DNA from: Bdellovibrionaceae bacterium UBA1609
GTDB lineage: Bacteria; Bdellovibrionota; Bdellovibrionia; Bdellovibrionales; UBA1609
Reading direction: 5' to 3'
Length of the DNA stretch: 19,544 bases
Assembly (NCBI GenBank): GCA_002321895.1
Contig: DCMZ01000016.1
Span: 1-19,544, forward strand
Shown here: positions 1 through 7,662 of the stretch, piece after piece
How the letters are laid out: every line of letters starts with the position of its first letter
How positions within the stretch are numbered: position 1 is the stretch's first letter
Made by a program: the position numbers and the translations under genes
Notes under the pieces: generated by a model
What the model saw: only the letters and a program-made list of their open reading frames with translations
Database searches by the model: none
Told to the model about the DNA's origin: nothing

Positions 1-310
<310 letters not shown>

Positions 311-447
311 ATTATTTTGTTCATCTTGCTAAGAATGACTTGAGTTCAATTTAGCATCGGTTTTATTTATCAATATTCAATTGAGTTAGTCAGACGACTA
401 ACGATCTCATGCAGATCAAAAGAACGAATTGTTTTTTAATTTAGATT
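311..447 (+). other. 23S-5S rRNA spacer with processing-type hairpin
   Basis: The spacer is about 137 bases and holds no tRNA. It contains a hairpin at 385-402: arms GTTAGTC and GACTAAC (7 bp) around a 4-base loop. Spacer stems of this kind are commonly used in rRNA precursor folding or RNase processing; that role is inferred here. The rest is AT-rich with no recognisable gene. Confidence 0.5.
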
Positions 448-562
448 TGCTGGTGTCGATAGCGGAGGAGAAACACCTGATCCCATCCCGAACTCAGCAG
501 TTAAGCCCTCCAGCGGCGATGATATTGCAGGCTACCTGTGGGAAAGTAGCACGATGCCAGTT
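448..562 (+). rRNA. rrf: 5S ribosomal RNA
   Basis: A ~115-base 5S rRNA. The 5' terminus CTGGTGTC (from 450) pairs with the 3' terminus GATGCCAG (553-560) to form helix I. The conserved internal block CCCATCCCGAACTCAG is present, followed by the usual helix III loop and a terminal GGAAAGTAGCACGATGCCAG. It is last in the rRNA operon and is followed within 12 bases by an intrinsic terminator. The ends are accurate to a few bases. Confidence 0.95.
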
Positions 563-571
563 TCATTTTTT

Positions 572-602
572 GGGTGAATCCTTTGGATTCACCCTTTTTT
601 TT
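572..602 (+). terminator. Intrinsic terminator of the rRNA operon
   Basis: Perfect 10-bp stem: GGGTGAATCC (572-581) and GGATTCACCC (585-594), with a 3-base TTT loop, followed by eight T residues (595-602). This is a textbook Rho-independent terminator directly after the 5S gene. Confidence 0.95.
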
Positions 603-720
603 GCCTAAATCTTTAAATCACGTTCACCTTTAGTCTAGATAAAGTTGTGTATGTGGGGTCATAACCTTTAAATTCAGATATATTGTTAATTGTAACCCAT
701 TAAAACATTTGGGGATTTTG

Positions 721-1605
721 ATGATTAGATGGATTAATATTGTTTCCTTAATTCTGTTTTCAAGTCTCTATTCTGTCTTTGCAACGAGTGCCGAGGTCAT
801 CAGAGTAGATGGGACCAGAGTATTTATTAAATATGATCAGAATGAAAGACTGCCTATCGGTGAGATTTTTGAAGTCCAAGGTATTGATGGTGGGTTAAGA
901 GGTAGAATCCAAATCATCAACAGTCGGGGAAGTGCTTTCGAAGCAAAAGTTTTGTCCGGACAAGTGAACAGAGGGGATTATTTCCAGGGAATTCAGTTTG
1001 AAGATCCTGAGGAGTTTGTCTCGGCGATATCAGAAGCGGATAAGGTAAAGAGAATTAACTATTTCCTTGATCAGAACATGAGGTTTTTAATTAAGCCGTT
1101 GCCCCTATTTATTGATGCAGGTGATTTTCATTTTGACTTCAGAATAACGAACAGCTTTGCTTTAGGGATCTATGCAGAATATCAGGCTTTGGCGGAGGAT
1201 GTTGAGGAGTCAGGAACAAAAGGTTCAGCCCAAATCGACCTGATTGGTGCTGGTTTGTCGCTAACCTATGGTTTTAGCGGGGCAATTAATAACGGAATAT
1301 TTACTCGTATTAGAGGCGGTCTTTTGCAAGCCAATGTTTCGGTGTCCGACGATTATGCTACTGTGAAAGCTGATTCTGATGCAACTGCACTCGCATTATT
1401 AGAAGATGAGTCAGATACTTTTCCTTATGGTTATTTGGATTTTGGTTATCAATCTTTAGTTGGTCACTTAGCATTTACGGCATATTTGTATGCCACTCTT
1501 ATTTCCCAAGAGGATCTTGAACCAATTGCTGAGATATTTTCTGAAGGAGAAAGCTATCTTAAGACGGGAACCGGATTTGGTCTCCAGTTAGGTTATGCAT
1601 TTTAG
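721..1605 (+). CDS. Secreted outer-membrane-like barrel protein, unknown function
   Basis: 294 aa from ATG 721. An upstream in-frame TTG (709) exists, but GGGGA at 711-715 lies 5 bases before ATG 721 and decides the start. Residues 1-23 form a signal peptide (MIRW, then a hydrophobic run ending VFATSA). Residues ~25-85 look like a small beta-rich, SH3-like module (repeated short strands, GEIFEV and GDYF), as seen in some envelope proteins. From ~135 alternating hydrophobic strands with Gly and aromatic residues run to a C-terminal ...QLGYAF. A final Phe is typical of outer-membrane beta-barrels. A role in the outer membrane is inferred; no enzymatic motif is visible. The next gene begins 5 bases after the stop, so the two are probably co-transcribed. 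No convincing promoter was found between the rRNA terminator and the start. Confidence 0.75.
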   Translation: MIRWINIVSLILFSSLYSVFATSAEVIRVDGTRVFIKYDQNERLPIGEIFEVQGIDGGLRGRIQIINSRGSAFEAKVLSGQVNRGDYFQGIQFEDPEEFVSAISEADKVKRINYFLDQNMRFLIKPLPLFIDAGDFHFDFRITNSFALGIYAEYQALAEDVEESGTKGSAQIDLIGAGLSLTYGFSGAINNGIFTRIRGGLLQANVSVSDDYATVKADSDATALALLEDESDTFPYGYLDFGYQSLVGHLAFTAYLYATLISQEDLEPIAEIFSEGESYLKTGTGFGLQLGYAF

Positions 1606-1610
1606 GAAAA

Positions 1611-2105
1611 GTGGCAATTGTTATGAAGCGGCCTTTTAGAAAAGTCATTGAAAGAACCTTACAATTAGTAATCTTATCTATTGGTTTATGGGCTGTCGTT
1701 CTTGCTGGATCCGATTTTAATAGCTTAATTGGAGGTTTAGAGCCTTCCCCCCATTTGGATGAATTGGGAAATTCTTTTCAGGTGGCCTGGCAGTCAGATA
1801 TGGAGATTGTGGAGTCTGAAAATAGCGACATTTTACTCACCGTAGGTGAAGTAAAAGTCGTAAATCGATCTAACCTTGTTAAAACTTGGGAACCATATTT
1901 AGTAGCTCCGGTTGAAGTATTTCCTGATCAAAACAATCTATTGGAAATAGTTATTATGACTTGGGAGGATCGGGGAGTTATTGCTGCTAATATTGAGTAT
2001 TCTATCTATGATCCAAAAACTGGCGAACTTCTTTGGGAGAAAATAAGGACTGTTTATATAAAAGGATCAGAAGACGCTTTTGAAAAACTGACCGGAAACC
2101 ACTGA
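1611..2105 (+). CDS. Membrane-anchored hypothetical protein
   Basis: 164 aa if GTG 1611 is used. AGGA at 1604-1607, inside the previous gene's stop region, favours it although the 3-base spacing is short. ATG 1623 is the alternative and gives a 160-aa protein. A basic N-terminus (MKRPFRK) is followed by a hydrophobic segment at residues ~18-33, which is either an uncleaved anchor or a signal sequence. No lipobox Cys is present. The remaining ~130 residues appear to form one soluble, probably periplasmic, beta-rich domain (e.g. ILLTVGEVKVV, IEYSIYDPKTGELLWEK). I recognise no family. The 5-base gap to the upstream barrel gene suggests a shared envelope function. It converges on the minus-strand gene ending at 2122. 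Confidence 0.65.
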   Translation: MAIVMKRPFRKVIERTLQLVILSIGLWAVVLAGSDFNSLIGGLEPSPHLDELGNSFQVAWQSDMEIVESENSDILLTVGEVKVVNRSNLVKTWEPYLVAPVEVFPDQNNLLEIVIMTWEDRGVIAANIEYSIYDPKTGELLWEKIRTVYIKGSEDAFEKLTGNH

Positions 2106-2121
2106 TTGAGAGTGAATCCTA

Positions 2122-2322
2122 CTAAAAAATATTCTTAAGTCGAACAATACCCGTCTCAGGGTGACTTGTACTATTTCTTTTATCCAACTTAACCATAGAC
2201 AACTTTGTTCTGAGGCCTAATTGTTTTTTCTTTTTGAAGAAAAAAATCTCGTGAGTTCCAAAAAGGATAGCTCCCTCCCGAAGAGGAATGTTTTTAGCCG
2301 TGATTTTTCTTAAAGCTCTCAT
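2122..2322 (-). CDS. Possible small basic protein downstream of VWA lipoprotein
   Basis: 66 residues plus stop from an ATG at 2322, starting 10 bases after the stop of the VWA lipoprotein gene on the same strand. A longer reading would begin inside that gene and is unlikely. The product is strongly basic, with a FFFKKKK run and many K/R. It has no signal peptide or membrane segment and matches no family I know. Upstream bases GAGAAAG (minus strand) could act as a weak ribosome binding site. It otherwise fills a 227-base gap between convergent genes. It may be real or a chance ORF. Confidence 0.35.
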   Translation of the reverse strand: MRALRKITAKNIPLREGAILFGTHEIFFFKKKKQLGLRTKLSMVKLDKRNSTSHPETGIVRLKNIF

Positions 2323-2332
2323 ATTCTTTCTC

Positions 2333-3565
2333 TTATAAACTAGTGATTCTTTTGCATACAATGCTGTACTGAATTTCAGAACCAGCCTCAATAATGTCGG
2401 TAAATCTTAGAATATTATTTTCATCGACTGTGTAGCCTAAATCCGTTAGTTCCACGCCGCCGGGTGTTGTTACTAAAATTTCTATTGGGTCAAATCCTTC
2501 CTCTAATCCAACTTCGGGGAGTTCTGGCTCGCAAGGAAGTTGCACATTTAGAGAATCAACAGATATTCTTCGCCCGATATCATCGAGTTCAGAACCAAAA
2601 TCTGGTGTAGAAGAACTATTGTCACCGCAAATACTTATTGTTTTTCCTTCGATGATATTTCCTAATGATTTGAGTTCATCAGAAGGGTTAGAGAGTAACC
2701 CATATTGAACACCGTAGTTTCCTTCAATCGAGTTATTACCAAGAGCTACACCTTGAGCATCTTGTTGAGATTTACATGTATAATCTCCTGGCTGAACTAT
2801 AAATGAATATACTGTCATTGATTTATCTAAGCCTAGAGATGTTCCTAAACGACTGACTACGGATTCAGGTTGATCCATTTCTTCGAGTTGCCTTGCAACA
2901 GAATTAGATCGACCTCCGTCGGATCGCTCGTCCTCATCGGATAGAATAACTACCGCAAACAAGTTAGATTGGAAAAAAGAGGAATCGGCTCTGTCGAGCA
3001 CCTTATTTAAAGCATAAATTCCTCGCTCATCACCAGAAGGACAAGTAGTGAATCCAGAGTCTTCACATGTCTTTGTCTCTTCCCGCTCAATCACGGAGCC
3101 AAAATATTGAACCCGTTGAGATGAGGTGGTGTTAGACTTTCTTAATATATACTCTCCATTTGGGAATTGAATAAACTTTCCATCCTGTAAAGCCCCATTA
3201 CCATTCTCATCATCTGCTGGATTGTTTGTTGTGCTGATATCAGTGGTGGTAACTGCAATATTATAATCAATATTTTGCCCATCAAGAGTTGAGATAAGAC
3301 TGTTAAAACTCTCAGACATTCTCTTTTGCTCAAAAGACATAGATCCAGAGTTATCATTAATAAATAGAATATCAACAGAGCCAATTCGTAAGTCATTACC
3401 TAATACACAGCGGTTACCTACTGTTGCACTAACATCATTTGCTGTACAGTTGGCTATTAATTCATTTTGTGGAGTGGATCGGAATTTAACGTCAGAGCAC
3501 CCTAATAAATTAAGAACCGCTAGGCTGATACTGATCATTCCGATTTTCATATATCGCTTCATCAT
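2333..3565 (-). CDS. VWA-domain lipoprotein
   Basis: 410 aa. The start is set by GAGGTG at 3573-3578 (minus strand), 7 bases before ATG 3565. Residues 1-22 form a lipoprotein signal peptide ending in lipobox LLGC with Cys23. A von Willebrand factor A domain follows. FINDNSGSMS at 69-77 carries the MIDAS motif DxSxS (D71, S73, S75), and an acidic patch SDEDERSDGG at ~209-218 probably completes the metal site. Several Cys (40, 53, 167, 175 and later) could form disulfides, fitting a periplasmic or surface location. The C-terminal ~60 residues look like an extra beta domain. VWA lipoproteins bind protein partners or ligands through the metal site. The partner here is unknown. Confidence 0.85.
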   Translation of the reverse strand: MMKRYMKIGMISISLAVLNLLGCSDVKFRSTPQNELIANCTANDVSATVGNRCVLGNDLRIGSVDILFINDNSGSMSFEQKRMSESFNSLISTLDGQNIDYNIAVTTTDISTTNNPADDENGNGALQDGKFIQFPNGEYILRKSNTTSSQRVQYFGSVIEREETKTCEDSGFTTCPSGDERGIYALNKVLDRADSSFFQSNLFAVVILSDEDERSDGGRSNSVARQLEEMDQPESVVSRLGTSLGLDKSMTVYSFIVQPGDYTCKSQQDAQGVALGNNSIEGNYGVQYGLLSNPSDELKSLGNIIEGKTISICGDNSSSTPDFGSELDDIGRRISVDSLNVQLPCEPELPEVGLEEGFDPIEILVTTPGGVELTDLGYTVDENNILRFTDIIEAGSEIQYSIVCKRITSL

Positions 3566-4017
3566 CTGAATACACCTCGAACTGTCTCAATATAGTCCAA
3601 GATATGTGCCACAGGCCCCATATAGCTTAACCTACTGTAATCACTTATTATTTTTAGAATATTCTAGAGTGAAATTTGTATCAAACCTGTACAATTCTTT
3701 GATAGCTGGTTTTTGAGTGCCCTAAATTGTCAGGTTTTGGTGTCCAACTATTCTTTAAGGGGAAGTCCCATTAAATTGAATTATTACTGAGAGTTATATT
3801 TATAACTATTAATAAGGTATGGGATTTGGACTCATCATGGAGAGATGAGTTTTGGCGGTCTTCAAGATCCGGAATGGTTGTGGTAGCCTTCAAGGTTTGG
3901 TTGAGTTGTTACAATCTCTATAATTGAGATGAACTGTAGTGGCCATTAAGGTTGGAATGGTTGTGGCGATCCTCAAACTAGAGGCTGGCTTTGAAAGCCA
4001 TCATTACATCGGCTCTT
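3566..4017. other. 452-base gene-free region rich in short repeats
   Basis: No credible coding sequence on either strand. It must hold the promoter for the VWA lipoprotein (near 3580-3700, minus strand), though no clear -35/-10 pair stands out. Short palindromes occur: AGAATATTCT at 3656-3665 and GTTATA/TATAAC around TT at 3793-3806. From 3830 to 3999 there is a denser block of imperfect repeats, listed separately. Confidence 0.6.
3830..3999. repeat. Imperfect ~84-base direct duplication with embedded inverted repeats
   Basis: Two related units start at GAGATGA (3842 and 3926) and share an exact 13-mer, GGAATGGTTGTGG, at 3871-3883 and 3954-3966. Each unit begins at a hairpin with a 7-base loop: ACTCATC/GATGAGT (3830-3850) and ATCTC/GAGAT (3914-3930). 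Within and after the units are odd-length palindromes centred on 3863 (GGTCTTCAAGATC), 3891 (AGCCTTCAAGGTT) and 3993 (GGCTTTGAAAGCC, perfect), plus weaker relatives near 3947 and 3974. The role is unknown: an operator array, a structured RNA or the remains of a small mobile repeat are all possible. Confidence 0.6.
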
Positions 4018-4740
4018 CTACGCGACATGTTTTTTAGAGCTTGAGAGAATGTATCCCTTACCATAAACATTAATCATATAGGTTTCGATCAATGGAATAA
4101 GCTTTTTTAGCTTTGAGATTTGTGCGTCTATAGATCTCGGAGAGATCTTTGCGCCATCCCAAACATACTCTTGTAGCCACTTACGAGTGAGCAGTTGATC
4201 ATGATTATTAATGAAAGATAATAGAAGTCGAAACTGGATTGGGGAGGTATTTATAACCTGCTCACCAATTTTTACTAGATATTCCTCCGGGAAGACTTTT
4301 AACTCATCAAACTCTATGTAGCCGGTATCGCTCGCAAAACTATTCGATCTGTTAGAGGATTGAGCCTCACTTTGCGAATACCACTTTGAGAAATGATTCA
4401 CAATCAGTTGAGATAAATTAGTTGCAGCCGTTCCCTTCCGAATCCAATGATCACATCCTGATTTTAGGTATTTTTCAAATTCCTGCTGGTTACCGTTTTC
4501 ATGGAATACGATGTAGCATGAGCGCAATGGTCTCTGAGATACCAGCAACAACTCTCCTGGAGATAAGTACTTACTATCTATAAAAAAGTACTGTGGTTCC
4601 CACTCTTTGGTTAGAAATTCCAAAACTTCCAAATTATGAGCTCGTTGAACTATAAACTGCTTTTTTAAAAACTGAACCTGCTCAGCTAAAAAGCTATTGT
4701 CGAGTGAATAGATGATTACTTTAATACCTGTCTCTTGCAT
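4018..4740 (-). CDS. OmpR/PhoB-type DNA-binding regulator with atypical receiver
   Basis: 240 aa. Residues 1-115 resemble a CheY-like receiver. A possible phospho-acceptor Asp55 sits in YFFIDS and a Lys102 in the usual beta5 place, but the N-terminal acidic pair is reduced to a single Asp14 (YSLDN) and no beta4 Thr/Ser is evident (IVFH). Residues ~141-234 are a winged-helix trans_reg_C domain: TSPIQFRLLLSF, recognition helix SPRSIDAQISKLKK (200-213) and wing VYGKGYIL. It therefore probably binds DNA as a dimer, but phosphorylation by a kinase is uncertain. No histidine kinase lies nearby. No good ribosome binding site precedes ATG 4740. It lies 89 bases downstream of trmB on the same strand, and the repeat block starts just beyond its 3' end. 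Confidence 0.8.
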   Translation of the reverse strand: MQETGIKVIIYSLDNSFLAEQVQFLKKQFIVQRAHNLEVLEFLTKEWEPQYFFIDSKYLSPGELLLVSQRPLRSCYIVFHENGNQQEFEKYLKSGCDHWIRKGTAATNLSQLIVNHFSKWYSQSEAQSSNRSNSFASDTGYIEFDELKVFPEEYLVKIGEQVINTSPIQFRLLLSFINNHDQLLTRKWLQEYVWDGAKISPRSIDAQISKLKKLIPLIETYMINVYGKGYILSSSKKHVA

Positions 4741-4829
4741 ACAAGTCTCATCGACGAGATGAAAGTCTAGCTTTAAAGATTTTATCGTCCCAATTTGATA
4801 CGAAAAACTATTGTACAGTATTCTTTAAA

Positions 4830-5435
4830 CTATTTAGATTTGGTAAGAGTAAGCTGGTAGCAAAGTTCGCCACGAGCCTGATACTTCTCCTCAAAGTCGG
4901 TCCGATAATCTTTTGGATCATATTTGATCTCTTGAATTGGCAAGGTTCTCCAGCCTTTGAGCTTGAGGAACTTTAACTCCGCCTCCTCAATGTACCATTT
5001 AAGATTGCTACAATAATGAATTGTCCCTCCTATCTTTATCTTATCCAGGAGGTTGAGAAAGAAAGGCATATTATGCCACCTAAGATTGGCTTGCTTGGCT
5101 TTGGGATAGGGATTTGGGTAGAGAATAAAACAGCGCTGTATCGTTTCAGGACCTAAATTTTTTGCCACCCAATGAGTGCCATCAGCATGTACAGCTAATA
5201 AGTTTTCTGGTTTTATCTTTTTAGCTTTTGTTAGAAATTTGTCGAATTTCAATCGAGTTCTCTCAATGGCAACGAGGTTGCGATCAGGATGAGATCTACA
5301 ATATTGAAGACTGTGCCTGCCATTCCCACATCCGAGTTCTAAATCAAGATCATTCATCAGGAAATTTACTGGATCGGGCCAGTGTTGCCAGCGGTGATCT
5401 TCAATATCTGGAAATCTATATGGTCGAGAATTCAT
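4830..5435 (-). CDS. trmB: tRNA (guanine-N7-)-methyltransferase family protein
   Basis: 201 aa, slightly short for TrmB (commonly ~210-240). TrmB methylates N7 of G46 in the variable loop of tRNAs using S-adenosylmethionine. The SAM-binding loop is DLELGCGNG (~31-39), and the C-terminal signature is TDFEEKYQARGE. The central motif reads YPNPYPK where classical TrmB has FPDPWPK, so the usual Asp and Trp are replaced by Asn and Tyr. Family membership is well supported, but the altered motif leaves some doubt about substrate or activity. The start is supported only by a weak AGAAAG upstream of ATG 5435. It is divergent from the metallopeptidase gene across 150 bases. Confidence 0.85.
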   Translation of the reverse strand: MNSRPYRFPDIEDHRWQHWPDPVNFLMNDLDLELGCGNGRHSLQYCRSHPDRNLVAIERTRLKFDKFLTKAKKIKPENLLAVHADGTHWVAKNLGPETIQRCFILYPNPYPKAKQANLRWHNMPFFLNLLDKIKIGGTIHYCSNLKWYIEEAELKFLKLKGWRTLPIQEIKYDPKDYRTDFEEKYQARGELCYQLTLTKSK

Positions 5436-5585
5436 AATTCTTTCTATTGAATCGGCTCTATACTTGCAACTAAGATTAGGGAGATTGCCAGCAGGGACTG
5501 AATCAATGGTAGGGAACTATGTTTCCTGAAAAATTTTTAGTCATGTGTTGGCGTAAATTGTTGTTAAAGGAATGGGAATAGACAC

Positions 5586-6581
5586 ATGAACCTCAAATAT
5601 CTATCCGATATAGAGTTATTAAACACAAAAGTTAGAGATTTGGATCTGAATATTGATACTCCATTTATTCAGATACATATCCAAAAACTTATGAAAGAGT
5701 TGAGAGCTCGAGGCGTAGATTTCCCAGTGAGATTTTGGTTGGGTGATGAATGGTGTAGTCCCGAGGGGTCTCCAGGAGTAAGTATCCCTTTCTGCCTATC
5801 TCATCCTCGGCTTATTCGACTCGAAAATCAATATGTGGGTTTTAATGAAGGCAAGTCCTCTGATCACTTTATGAAATTGATACGTCATGAAGTTGGGCAC
5901 GCTATTGAAACCGCATTTGGTATCGACCGTCATCCACTAAGAGAGTTAGTCTTTGGAAGCACCGATGAAGAGTATCCTAGTGATTATAAGCCCGATAAAA
6001 GAAGTAAAGATTTTGTAAGGCATTTACCAGATCATTATGCTCAGGCTCATCCTGATGAAGATTTTGCTGAAACTTTTGCAGTATGGTTAACTCCGAAAAC
6101 AAAGTGGAGAGAAAAATATAAGAAATGGCCTGCTTTAGATAAGCTGAAGGTGATGGAGATGTTAATGACTGACGTGTCCGAAATGGCTCCAGTAAAAACT
6201 AGAGTCAGAGAATCATTCCATTACAAAAAAATGAATATGACACTACTCGAATATTTTAGAATTCGATTCAATCATTATCATCCGCACATGAGAATTTCGA
6301 AACATCATCTTCAACGTGTTTTTTCTTTGGGATCAGAGGGGCCAACAGCAAAGGACTGGATCCGGGATAATTCTAAGTGGTTAGAAAAGAAACTGGGCAA
6401 GCAAATCAGTAATGGCGGATACAATCAGAGGCAATCACTAAAAACCATTCAGCAGTTGACTGATAAATGGAGATTACGCATGAATCCTAGTGAGGCAAAA
6501 AATCCAAAAGAAGTTCTAGATTTTGTTGCTAAGTTCTCGCTACAATTGAGTCAGAGAGACTACACCAAGGTTATTATGTGA
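5586..6581 (+). CDS. Putative zinc metallopeptidase (HExxH)
   Basis: 331 aa, cytoplasmic by appearance (no signal peptide or membrane segment). The zinc motif HEVGH is at 101-105 within LIRHEVGHAIE. A downstream DFAETFAVW with Glu162 is a good candidate for the third zinc ligand, giving a gluzincin-like site HExxH...E. It resembles bacterial proteins annotated 'putative zinc-binding metallopeptidase'. The C-terminal ~130 residues (from ~200) are basic and have no recognised motif. GGGA at 5574-5577 lies 8 bases before ATG 5586. The stop overlaps the start of the ATP-grasp gene by 4 bases (GTGA at 6578-6581), so translation of the two is probably coupled and they likely act together. The substrate is unknown. 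Confidence 0.8.
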   Translation: MNLKYLSDIELLNTKVRDLDLNIDTPFIQIHIQKLMKELRARGVDFPVRFWLGDEWCSPEGSPGVSIPFCLSHPRLIRLENQYVGFNEGKSSDHFMKLIRHEVGHAIETAFGIDRHPLRELVFGSTDEEYPSDYKPDKRSKDFVRHLPDHYAQAHPDEDFAETFAVWLTPKTKWREKYKKWPALDKLKVMEMLMTDVSEMAPVKTRVRESFHYKKMNMTLLEYFRIRFNHYHPHMRISKHHLQRVFSLGSEGPTAKDWIRDNSKWLEKKLGKQISNGGYNQRQSLKTIQQLTDKWRLRMNPSEAKNPKEVLDFVAKFSLQLSQRDYTKVIM

Positions 6582-7576
6582 GAATCATTGTCTTAGTTCA
6601 TGCATCATTAGTTCCACCCTCAGAAAATTTGGACGAAGATTCAATCATTGGACAACCATGGTCCACGGAATATTACGTGATTTCTACTTTGAGAGAGCTG
6701 AATCATGAAGTGCAGCCCGTTGGTTTAACAGATGATCTATCAATTTTAAGAACAGCTATCGAAGAATTTAAGCCGAATCTGGTTTTTAACCTCCTTGAAG
6801 AATTTGATGGCGAAGCTAATTTCGATCATTACATTGTTAGCTATTTAGAAATGTTGAGAATTAAGTACACCGGTTGTAATCCACGGGGGCTGATGCTAGC
6901 TCGTGATAAAGCACTTTCTAAGAAAATTATGAAATATCACCGTATTAAAACTCCTGATTTTTTGGTTTTTAGACGTCATCAATCCATTAGAATTCCATCT
7001 CGCCTGCAGTTTCCACTTTTCGTCAAAACATTAAATGAGGAAGCTTCACTTGGGATTTCTCAGGAATCGATTGTTTCTAATAAAGAGCAGCTAAAGAAGC
7101 GAATTGAATACTTATTCGAAAATTTTGGTACCGACGTTATTGCTGAGACTTTTGTGAAAGGTCGAGAGTTTTATGTAGGTATATATGGGAATTCATCGAT
7201 TAAGGTATTACCTCCGTGGGAACTATTTTTTGATAATGTGCCGGATCATAATCCTCGCATCGCGACTAGAACAGTTAAGTGGGATCTCAAATATCGAGAA
7301 AAAATGGGGATTCGTACTGGACCTGCCAGTGAATTGGAGAGCGAGCACATTAGAGAGATTCAGAGAATTTGCCGAAGGACCTATAAATCATTGGAATTGA
7401 GTGGTTATGCCCGGATGGATCTGCGCTGGGATGAGGATGATGGTTTTCATATTATAGAGGCAAATCCCAATCCTGATATTGGATATGGAGAAGAATTTGC
7501 TGACAGTGCCGAACACGTGGGCATGGATTACCCCCAGTTATTAAAGAAAATCCTTAATTTGGGGCTCAAGTGGTGA
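6578..7576 (+). CDS. ATP-grasp ligase related to D-alanine-D-alanine ligase
   Basis: 332 aa, starting at GTG 6578 inside the stop of the metallopeptidase gene. The fold resembles D-Ala-D-Ala ligase: an N-terminal domain with FNLLEEFDGEANFDHY (70-85) and YTGCNPRGLMLARDK (97-111), ATP-grasp Lys150 in PLFVKTLNEEASLGIS, IAETFVKGREFYVGI (~188-202), and metal-binding residues in RMDLRWDEDDGFHIIEANPNPDI (Asp281, Glu294, Asn296, Asn298). Enzymes of this class join a carboxylate to an amine through an acyl phosphate. True Ddl is less likely because the gene is paired with a peptidase and lies outside any cell-wall cluster. A ligase for a peptide, amino acid or cofactor is more likely; the substrate is not readable from sequence. 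Confidence 0.85.
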   Translation: MRIIVLVHASLVPPSENLDEDSIIGQPWSTEYYVISTLRELNHEVQPVGLTDDLSILRTAIEEFKPNLVFNLLEEFDGEANFDHYIVSYLEMLRIKYTGCNPRGLMLARDKALSKKIMKYHRIKTPDFLVFRRHQSIRIPSRLQFPLFVKTLNEEASLGISQESIVSNKEQLKKRIEYLFENFGTDVIAETFVKGREFYVGIYGNSSIKVLPPWELFFDNVPDHNPRIATRTVKWDLKYREKMGIRTGPASELESEHIREIQRICRRTYKSLELSGYARMDLRWDEDDGFHIIEANPNPDIGYGEEFADSAEHVGMDYPQLLKKILNLGLKW

Positions 7577-7662
7577 TTTAACGCCCTCCCCAAAAGACTG
7601 CTCGAAAAGGATGACTCGGTCCCTATTTTTTGGATAAATTAGGCCTTTAATGAGGTGCGAAA

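Noticed and set aside
3845..3886. Possible 13-codon leader peptide ending WLW in the repeat block
   Set aside because: The GGAG is only 2 bases from the ATG, the second repeat copy does not keep the peptide, and no plus-strand gene follows until 5586.
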